A stretch of 64,000 bases of DNA from Fragilariopsis cylindrus CCMP1102 (taxonomy: Eukaryota > Bacillariophyta > Bacillariophyceae > Bacillariales > Bacillariaceae), in contig FMBT01000346.1 of NCBI GenBank assembly GCA_900095095.1, forward strand, positions 1-64,000, in the 5' to 3' direction. Each line of letters opens with the position of its first letter. Position 1 is the first letter of the stretch. The position numbers and the translations under genes were made by a program. The notes beneath the pieces are model-generated. The model saw nothing but the letters and a program-made list of their open reading frames with translations, was not told where the DNA came from and did not search any database. Below are positions 35,363 to 44,841 of this stretch, piece after piece.

Positions 35363-35912
35363 AAGCGTGACAATGACAAAACGGATAAAGTAATAGAAAA
35401 CGGTCCTCCGTAGACTAGAAAATACAATTCAAAACAAAGACTACTAAACCGTGGTGTGACGCAATGCGTACACAGTAGCACGATTTTTTATGGCGCGCTC
35501 GGCGCGGGAAAAATAAGTAAAACAGAGCTAAGTACTGTATCAGTGTTAAATTTAGGTTTTCTCTTCCTCCTGTACTGTAAAGAGTATGCCTGCCATACAC
35601 CTTTGAACAGACAGAGAGATTTCTTCTTGTATTTTAATTAGTGCACAGTGCAGTTGTATGCACTTACTCGTCATCATTGACATAAGTGTGGTCCCAATAT
35701 GTGTGAATAAAGGTACATCCCACAACAAAATGCGCTAGCTGGAGGAAGTCATGCAAGGAAAGGAGTGAAATATCTATAGACATATATTTGAAACAAGATG
35801 GTTTCTTAGTATTGTTCTTACGTTTTTTCTTCTTCTGTTCTCTCACTTAAAGACAAATAAGAGTAAGAGTAACGTATCAATCAATCATGTATTCATTCAG
35901 TCATTCAGTCAT
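35363..35912. other. Intergenic region upstream of SMC5
   Basis: No coding pattern that I can support. It may hide the true first exon of SMC5. Confidence 0.45.
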
Positions 35913-37569
35913 TCATTCAACATAACAACCAGGACCAAGATAACGGATCGAATTCAATTCTTCTCCTTGATCGAGACGAGATTTAATTTCTAATTTCATC
36001 GCCTCCAAGCGTGAATCTAAGATCGCATTTGCTGCACGCCAAATTGTATAGTCGAATGTTTCGTGTTCTTCGACATATTTTTTATGTCGTTCTTCCCAAA
36101 TGGAAAGTGGACGACATGGTTTAAACCTGCATGTCGAAAGGAAAGAAAAGAAATATAGAATGTCGAGTTGAGTACTATAACAGTACAACCCATGAGTTTT
36201 TCGATACGCTTTTACACAAAACGTTCACTACGTACCTACTTGACTTTTCAGGAATAGGATCGAATTCTAATGTGTAGTAAAATAAACACAAACTTTCTTT
36301 CATACGTTCAGTGATAGCAAACCAAATAAAATCTTCATCATCATTATTTTCATTGTACTGTATAAGTCCACCTAAATCACGTAATGTATATAATGCAACA
36401 TCATCATATGTCGGTGTTTGACTGTTCTCCATTTCTGGAAGTTGGGGCAGTTGACCTACAGTTAGTGAGTCGAAAAACCAAGATTAGGCAGGGTTGCGAA
36501 AGTAAATAATAACGAAAACAATAATTTTAGAAAATCAGTATGGACACCATCATTCATTTTGATACCTTCTAAGCTTACCCATTATAATTCTCGAGTATTG
36601 GTTATGTCTTCTTTTAGATTCCAAAAATTTATCAATTGATTCGCAGTGACTAAAATTTATCTTGTTGCAACCCTCAAGAATTTTCTTTCCATTGCGACAC
36701 TGAGTCGTTGCAATTTCAGTTCGTATCCGTGCTACATCTGTTAAATTCACTGGGGACATTCGGATGGAATTGTAGCTTCTTTCATTCCTTTCGTATAGGC
36801 CATAACACGACATTCTGTTTCATAAAATCTTGAGGCTGCTAAATCAAGGGGATTACGAATCATCGCCATTAATCGAATTTCTTTTCTTTAAATGGTGCAC
36901 CAACCTGTTCACGAAGATAATGAAGAAGGTAACGTTTCGGTGATTTCCCTTTTTCTTATTAGACCTCATGGCGTGCGGCCGTAATATCGAATGTGTATAA
37001 ATTATGGCCTTATTGTACCAGTGTTCTGGTGATTCATTCGGTGGATACTTTTCCAGTTCTTTCTGAAAGTCAGGGTGCACAAAATGTGCCGAAGCTCCGG
37101 AGCCTGGAAAAATTCGCTTTTTGCCGAAGATGTCTCTTAACATCAAGGAAAAAGAGGTCCCACCAGTTTTGAGTGGATGTATTAAGGCAAGAATATCGGA
37201 TGTGGAGTTGTACTCCGTCTGCTTTTTTTGAATTTCTTTTAATATTGGAATCGCAGTCAGTGGTAGATTCCATTTTTCTGTGATCGATTGGAAGTTTATT
37301 ATATTGGCGCTGTCAACGTTCTTCCACTTCTCTTGTTGCCCACCAGTTATAATAACAGTAATAGGCGACGAATTTCGTTTTTTTATAACTGTGCTGGACA
37401 TTTCCTTCGTTCGTCGATGAGATGATAGTAATCCTTCCGGCGGTGGAGCAAAGATGTCAACAGTCGATTCGAGGCTACTTGGCATATAATACAAGACAAT
37501 AATAGCAGGCAATAATAATGACCCTAACAATAAGGCCCCAAAGTAGAACATAGATCGAAAGAATCCCAT
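35913..37569 (-). CDS. Golgi-type membrane sulfotransferase (heparan-sulfate-like family)
   Basis: Probable PAPS-dependent carbohydrate sulfotransferase, type II membrane topology, about 475 residues. Exons: 37569-36579, 36455-36236 and 36126-35913. The N-terminal anchor is FYFGALLLGSLLLPAIIVLYY. The 5'-phosphosulfate loop is LIHPLKTGGTSFSLML, the pattern of 2-O/6-O heparan sulfotransferases. After frame changes, YLLHYLREQVGAPF, MAMIRNPLDLAASRFYE (3'-phosphate-binding R..S) and, in exon 2, FAITERMKESLCLFYYTLEF complete the core. The last exon is helical, FDYTIWRAANAILDSRLE. Introns 36456-36578 and 36127-36235 rejoin the frame exactly. Three one-base deletions (near 36945, 36877 and 36785) interrupt exon 1, at least one in an A-run. 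It likely sulfates polysaccharides or glycoproteins in the secretory route. Confidence 0.82.
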
Positions 37570-38556
37570 ACTACTGCAGCTGTGCTATAGCTGCTGCTGC
37601 TGTTTTGTACGGCCACTGTCACTGCTATTGATTGCTGTACTCGATGAGACTGTTGTTGTTGTTGTTGTTATTAGGAGTCCTCGTACTTCGAAGGCGGGAT
37701 GTGCGAAAGAAAAGGTATGAGGTACAGTATGATGATTTAAAAAAATTTTATTGAATAATAATAGCCGTTGAGAGCTGAAGAAGCCTTTCGTTCAGACGTG
37801 GATAAATTTCCAATCGACAACAAAATCGACGTCATGAGACTTGAATTAAATAATAATAGGAATGAAGGAATCGAAGGAATCGAATCAATCAATAAAGTAC
37901 CCATCCACCTTCCTTAACTGTTATTCACCGCCTAGACAATATTCGACGTTGTAAGCAAGCCTGTCCAATGTCACACGTAGTTTCATTTCTTTTACAGAGT
38001 AAGCAAGCTACAAAGTTGGCCAAAAACTCATATCAAAATTCAAGACTTGAAAAACTGCCCTCTTTGCTTCATTTTCGTTCGACTTTGCTTTCTTGAGTGG
38101 AATTCATTCATTCATCGTATGATTGATTGCCTATTTTGATTACTAGCGGGCCTACAAATCAAAACTTTGAATTGAATTGAATTGAATTGAATTGAATTGA
38201 AATCAATATAATATATATCATTAAAAATTAAAACAAAACATAAAACGCATCACAGCGAAACCTTGCTATCGAATGCATAGTACACCAGCAACATACTACT
38301 ACTACTACTACTAGCATCTTATTGGTGAAATTGCTTATTGGTATTTGTTGGTTGTGATATTCGTCCGTACAGTTAGCTGAAAACTTTCTCGATTTTGATT
38401 GATTCATTCATTCGTCATTGCATCATCAATTGTTGTGTTCCTTTTCAGCATTCAGTTCGATTCGATCCCATCCGATTCGATCCGATTCATTTACATATAT
38501 ACTAATAAATAAGGATAATATATAACTTGCTCTGCTTCTATTACTTTATTCGAGTG
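37570..38556. other. Divergent promoter region with microsatellites
   Basis: Lies between the sulfotransferase start (leftward) and the TBC gene start (rightward). It holds a (TTG)n tract near 37650, a pentanucleotide (GAATT)n repeat at about 38169-38202 and (ACT)n near 38297-38312. No gene seen. Confidence 0.55.
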
Positions 38557-40926
38557 ATGCCATTATTTGTTCTGACGGAAACAACACATTTTCCGTTCAG
38601 TGTGAGTAGTGTCCCTCCTTTTCTTTCACGTACAAAAAGCAACAACAATAATAATAATAGTAAGGCAACCACACGCGGTAGTGGCGACAACGAAGAAAGA
38701 ACAACAACAACAGCAACTACACCTTCTACCACTGCAACTTCCGCAAGCAGTACTACATCTTTATTCGACCACGAGGAGCAGCATAGTCACCATAACGTAG
38801 AAGTTGAAGTTGTTCATTCTTCATTAGAATTACAAGAAGAAGAAACTTCCAGAAACGCCAGTTGTGTGGATTGTGATCCGGATCGCTTTTCATATCTACA
38901 GTCACACTCTCATTCACATTCACATCTTTATCACCACAGTGATACTAATAATAATAATAATAATAGTACGATGTCGCTACAACTCGATCGGTACGGCTTT
39001 ATTACGAACATTGATAATAAGGGTCAAATAGTTGAAACAAATGGTGTGGAAAGTATTCAAGTTCCAAGTTTTACAGAATCACAACGAACTGATCGTCGTG
39101 AAAAGAAATGGAATACCACATTACAAAGTTGGGATACTAGTAATAATCGTCAACAAAAGCAGAAGAACAATAAGAAAAATAATAATATCCAAAATCAAAA
39201 ACCAGCAATACTAGTAAATCATCATCATTACCATTACCATGGAATAAAAATAAAGATAAAAAGTTACCGTTAGTGCAACGAAAACAACTACACGCTCCTT
39301 CCTCGAACAAGGTACTGATACGACGATTACGAAAGGGTGTGCCGGATTCGATTCGTGGTCGAGTATGGACGGCATTAGGTGGAGGGATACGTACTCCTGG
39401 TATGTACCAAAAAATTATCGAGAAAACGAGTGATGCCATGCTCGAAAATTGTCGACAGGTACAATGCTGTACCAACAGAAACAAGAACAACAATCAGAAT
39501 AATGATTATACACAAACATTCGATATTGAGAATGAGAACAACAATTATGGTGGGGATCGTACTCCGGAAAGAGTGAATAATAATAATGGCGAAAGCAACT
39601 CGAATCGAACTTCTCCTACAAATACCACTGCGTCGGAGGTTAGTAGTAGTGCCACACCACCATCGATCAAAGGAAAATCTATGGAAACAACCACAGCTAC
39701 TACTACTACTACTGCTACTACCAAAGAAAACACATTATCCTCATCATCTGGAAGATCTTCCCCAACAATAACGACGACGACGACGAAAAACAACAACACC
39801 AACATATCATCATCAGAAGAAGATAAAGAAAACTATGCTACAACTCGAGACTTTCGTAATCTGCAAGATATTATTGAACGTGATATACACCGTACCTACC
39901 CTCGACATAATCTATTTTATGAAGAAGAACGCGATACTTCTCCATTACCAGAGACTGTTCCTTGTGAGACGGATAGTTTACTTTCCAGTACAGTACTGTG
40001 TGATCCCGAACTTGCTGCAATGATTCTTAATTTAGAAACAGATATCCGAATGGTGGCATCTGGTGGAGGAGAAACTTCCACAGATAATGATGCTGCCTTA
40101 CAGCAATACTCTATCAATGACAACAATACACAAAATAATAATTGTGTTATTCATACAACAACTCAAGGTGGACAAGCTGCATTACGACGAGTATTACGTG
40201 CATATAGTTACTACGATCCAGAAGTTGGATACTGTCAAGGAATGAACTTTATAGCTGGGATGTTTTTAACTCAAATGAATGAAGAGGAAGCATTTTGGTT
40301 ACTCGTTTGTAAGTGCACAGCAGTAGTGGCTCTATATTATTACTATTTCTTTGTGACTTTTTTATATTGATTCTTTTTCATGATATTCACTAATTTATTT
40401 CTTCGAAAATGTTGATTTCTTTCTTTGATTCTTTCTAATTTTCCCTTCTTTCATCGTAGCGGTGATGCACGATAAGCCATGCAAGATGGGGGGCTTGTTT
40501 GGGGAGGGAATGCGTGATACCCATAAGGTCTTGTTTGTGGCAGAAAAACTTATTCATCATTACCTATCTCGTCTAGCACGACACTTTGATAAAGAACATG
40601 TCCATCTCACTATGTATGCTACACAGTGGCTCTTGACACAATTCACCAGTAACTTTAAATTTGATTTAGTCTTTCGTGTTTGGGATGCCTTTCTAGGTGA
40701 AGGGTGGAAAATCATATATCGAGTAATGTTAGCACTAATGCAAAAATATCAATCCCAGCTCCTTAAAATGAGTTTTGAAGATATCCTGACATTCTTTCGA
40801 GAATTACCGACCAAAATAGATGGTAATCAAATAATGGATATGGCACTGAAAATTCCACTTCGAAAAAAGATTATGGCCAAGTACGAAAATGAATGGGAGT
40901 CCCAGCAACAAGAACAACATCAATAG
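38557..40926 (+). CDS. TBC-domain Rab GTPase-activating protein
   Basis: Stimulates GTP hydrolysis by a Rab protein. Exons 38557-40308 and 40460-40926, about 740 residues. The TBC domain opens [19 protein letters not shown]. The catalytic Arg finger is in [11 protein letters not shown] and the Gln finger in [11 protein letters not shown]; both are present, so GAP activity is expected. The second exon continues [31 protein letters not shown] and [20 protein letters not shown], typical of the EVI5/TBC1D10-like group. Two low-complexity insertions (Asn/Thr/Ser, about 39460-39830, and about 40065-40170) lie inside the domain. The N-terminal 240 residues are Asn/His/Ser-rich. A frame break in an A-rich stretch near 39200-39240 separates the N-terminal part (to 39273) from the TBC domain. 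Confidence 0.88.
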
Positions 40927-41385
40927 CAGCAAGAGAAGGAGAAGAAGAAATTAAAAAAGAAAACAATCGGGTTCACATACGATCCCTCATACCTTTATAG
41001 CTACTTGTAGAGAAGTGATGCACGCATATTGGCAGTTGACAACCTTTTTATCCGATATGTTTACTGACTGTAAGACTTTTTGAAAATTATTATCTGACCA
41101 CGAGGCAAATAGAATAATGATGGTCGTTTTAAAAATAAAAATTCCAAATGGAAGTATCAGCGCCGTAAAAGCATGCTAATGGAGCTACTACTATTATAGT
41201 ACATCTATCTATGAACTACTATTTCTTAATCTTCTATTCCATTATCATGCTGTGTTATTATAAATCTTTAGATTACATTATTTTTCTATTTTAATTTTAA
41301 AAGATTATTCAAAACAGGCCCCGTCGAACAATACGTGTACTATTAATGCTACATGAATGCCGCTTTCATTCTACAGATTGTACTT
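40927..41385. other. Intergenic region between convergent genes
   Basis: 3' flanks of the TBC gene and of the CCDC53-repeat gene. No coding pattern seen. Confidence 0.5.
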
Positions 41386-43834
41386 TTACATAACAATACA
41401 TTGGCAGTGTTGTTCCGCGCCTTCGTCATCCACTGAGGTTTTCTTATTCTTTCTTGAATTCTTCACCTTTTTCTTCTGTTGCTTGTTCTGCGTGTTTCCA
41501 TTATCTTCACTTCTACTGATAGTCACCGCACTCGGCCGAGGCGAATTTGTTGTCGGACCAGTATGAAGCGGCGTTAGCAGATTGTGCTGAAGCGATATTT
41601 GTTTGTTTTTATGTATACTATAGCTCATCTCGGGCGAGAATTGAGTATCAACCTTCTTCTGCTTACTTGGTTTACCTACAGGTGTAGGAACAGGTTTTTG
41701 TACAGCGACGTTAGCAGATTTTGGCTTAGGTGGAACACATACTGCTTGATTTTGCTTCGACGAGACAGCGATGCTAGCAGGTTTCGACTTAGGGGGGACA
41801 TATACTGCTTGTATTTGCTTTGACGAGACAGTGATGCTGGCAGGTTTCGACTTAAGAGGGACATATACTGTTGGTTTTTGTTTTGACGAGACAGCGACGT
41901 TGGTAGATTTTGGTTTAGGGGGTACATATACTGTTTCTTGTTTTGACGAGACAGGAATGTTAGCAGATTTCGGTTTAGGGGGTACATATACTAGTTTTTG
42001 CTTAGACGAAACAGCAATGTTAGCAGATTTCGGCTTCGGAGGTTGTTTTGTGGAGTTTAGTCCAGATTTAAAGCCTTTCGCTGCAAGTTCGTCTACCAAG
42101 CTATCTCCAGAGGATCGAGGCTTTGGTGATAGTTGATTATCTTTAACGGATGCCTTCTTGAGGCCACCTTGACCTCCTGAAGCCGCTATCGCCGCTGCAA
42201 GTGGATTCGAAGGTCTCCCCGATTCAACCTCCTGTTTCTGTATAGAAGTCTTCTTCAGAGCCCCATTCCACTGAAGCAGCTATCGCCGCTGCAAGTGGAT
42301 TGGATGGTATAGAAGTCTTCTTCAGGCCCCATTCCACTGAAGCAGCTATCGCCGCTGCAAGTGGATTGGATGGTTTGCTTGGTTGAATCGATGGTTGACT
42401 TGATTTTTGAGAAAGCCAATTCCACCCGACGAAGCAATGGCTGCAGCCATGGGATTAACTGGTCGTGTGCTCGAGGTATCACCGCTACTCGGATCATTGG
42501 CAGGAGGCGCAGGCGTTTCTCCCTTGAGAACCGAATCCTGGATATGCTTTTTAACACCATCCATGGTCATTTTGTGTCTAACTGCACCTTCAGGCAAACC
42601 AGTTTTAATCATTTTTCTATAAGGAGTAGCAGTAGCCTCATCTTGTGGTGACAACGACGAATTTTTCCGGCACCTTTCGATGACGAAGCAATGGCTGCAG
42701 CCATGGGATTAACTGATCGTGTGCTCGAGGTGTCGCCGCTACTCGGATCATTGGCAGGCGCAGGCATTTCTCCCTTGAGAACTGAATCCTGGATATGCTT
42801 TCCAACACCATCCATGGTCATTTTGTGTCCAACTGCACCTTCAGGCAAACCTGTTTTAATCATTTTTCTATAACGAGTAGCAGTAGCCTCATCTTGTCGT
42901 GACAACGATGAAATTTTTCCGGCACCTTTCGATGTAGCAGCAACATTCGTATTTGCTGCAGTATTTCCAGAGTTTCTGGCCGTTTCTCCCTTAAGAACCG
43001 AATCTTGGATATGCATTTCAATACCATCCATGGTCATTTTGTGTCTAACTGCACCTTCAGGCAAACCAGTTTTAATCATTTTCCTATAAGAGTAGCAGTA
43101 GCCTCATCTTGTCGTGACAACGACGAGACGTTTCCGCCAGCATTCGTATTCGTTCCTGAGTTTCTGGACGATGAGGATGTCGGAATACTAGTAGTACGTG
43201 CAGTTGGAGTTGAGTTTCCAGCTAAAACTGCTTCCTGAATTTTCACCGAAATCCCGTCGGCGATCATTTTATGTGTTACAGCTCCATCAGGCAATCCCAT
43301 TTTCTTCATTTTTCGATACTGTTCTGCAGTCTTCTCCTCTTCCTGAGATAATGAGCCTGATGATTGGGTTTGTTTTACGACAGCGGGAGCTACATCCTTA
43401 GACATGACAGCGTCAACAATAGATTTAGAAAATCCATTTGATTGCATTTTGTGCATGACTGCTCCTTCTGGTAGTCCTCTTTTTAACATCTTTCTATACT
43501 GCTCAACTGTCTGTTTATCTTTCTCGCTCAATGATTGGCTACTAGTAGCACTACCGGAAGATCCTTTCTTCGAAAAGGAGGCCTTCCAACCTTTCTTCTC
43601 CTTCTTTTCTGGCTTTGATTGTGCCGGTTTCCCCATTTTGGCTGCAATCGCTGCAGCTGCAGCTTTTTGTGCTTTATTTTTAGATGATTTACCAATATCA
43701 TTCGTTGCTACGGGTTGTCGTGTGTGTTTTTCTTTTTGTTTCGTCTTTTCAGGTGCTGGTGGAGGCGTCTCAATTCCGTAAACTTTCCTGTGTCGAGCTT
43801 TTATAGCGTTCGCGAGTTCAGCTTGGACATCCAT
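41386..43834 (-). CDS. WASHC3/CCDC53-like repeat protein with C-terminal CaaX box
   Basis: About 815 residues. The ATG at 43834 begins a short helix (VQAELANAIKARHRKVYG). Five copies of a 30-residue motif follow, consensus YRKMxKxGLPEGAVxHKM, then DG and I(Q)(D)xVL, starting near 43510, 43325, 43082, 42870 and 42620. This resembles the motif of WASH-complex subunit 3 (CCDC53: YLKMVQVGVP..A...KM...G). Ala-rich segments such as NPLAAAIAAS..GLKKTS recur near 42700-42200 and look like degenerate actin-binding WH2 motifs. Six 20-residue units with PPKPKSANIAVSSKQ follow (42050-41690). The last residues are C-Q-C-I-V-M, a CaaX box expected to be farnesylated. About four one-base breaks occur. A role in actin control at a membrane is my inference. 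Confidence 0.68.
41690..42050 (-). repeat. About 60-bp coding minisatellite (Pro-Lys-Ser repeats)
   Basis: Six diverged tandem units encode P-P-K-(P/S)-K-(S/P)-A-(N/S)-I-A-V-S-S-K-Q plus a short VYV spacer. The frame is open across the array, and the units differ enough to be old. Confidence 0.8.
42241..42373 (-). repeat. 66/67-bp tandem duplication inside the CCDC53-repeat gene
   Basis: Two almost identical units encode NPLAAAIAASVEWGLKKTS. One is 67 bp (42241-42307) and the other about 66 bp (42308-42373), the only clear difference being one base near 42260. The 66-bp unit preserves frame and the 67-bp unit breaks it, so the extra base is either a recent mutation or a miscall. Confidence 0.8.
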
Positions 43835-44841
43835 GATGTTTTGTCGTTATTTTGGAAAATGAATTCTTTCTGTAACAATGAATTTAAGTACAAATGATTA
43901 TGTATAGTGTCTGACAAACGGATAGAATTTATGATCGATCAACGTGTGATTAGAAATATGTATAAAGAAAAAGGCAGTCTCCTCATGCGAAAATGGTCTA
44001 CTTGTATGCCAACCATATATTTAATTTGGTTGTGGTTTTATTCTTTTGTTCCGGTTGAGTAGTTAGGTTGAAGTTTTGTGTTGTTTACAAGTTTTGTTGA
44101 CATTAAATAAAATTTTGTTGACTGCTTTTCATTCGGCCCAACGCAGGCGCGCTCTCGCCTAACAAATAATCTTTTAATGTCCCCCTGGCATTGTTACAAC
44201 CACCATAGTAAATATTACTATGCATACTTGTAGGCAGGGTGTAATTATATAAATTTTGAAAGTACTTGTGGAGCTAGACAATCTAGAACTAAAGCTCTGT
44301 ATCTTTTAAAGGTGTGGAAGGCATAGTAAAGCAAAAGAAGAGTAAGGTACATACTACAATACTTGTACAAGAGAAATCGCCAACCAACCAACTGGTATTA
44401 TTAACAGTATGACACAGCCATCCAGGAGGAACTTCTTGTTCATTCTTGTTCAGAAGGTACATATATGTGTTGCCAATACAGTAACACTGAAGGTGTGTGG
44501 AACTCATTTTCTGCAAGGTATTAAGTTATAAAGCAGCAGATGCTACTTAGTTATCACATTACAAAAACAAAATTTCATTGAAAAATTAAGTTATAAAGCA
44601 GCAGATGCTACTTAGTTACCACATTACAAATACAAAATTTCATTGAAAAAACATAAGCCTTTTTAGTGGTTGTTATGTTATTGGAGTATAAATTATAAAT
44701 AGTTTTTAATCACAATTGCGTTTTGTACTGTATTTGTTCTAAGTTATCTATAGGATAGTTTATTTATAATTCGGCTGTGCTTGTTAACCGATGCAGTATT
44801 TCTTTTTTGTATCATTATGAATTGTTCCTTTTGCAAAATAT
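43835..44841. other. Intergenic region with a tandem duplication
   Basis: About 1 kb with no gene seen. It includes the 65-bp direct duplication at 44521-44650, listed separately. Confidence 0.5.
44521..44650. repeat. 65-bp direct tandem duplication
   Basis: Units 44521-44585 and 44586-44650 start TTAAGTTATAAAGC and differ at only about two bases. This is a recent non-coding duplication. Confidence 0.9.
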
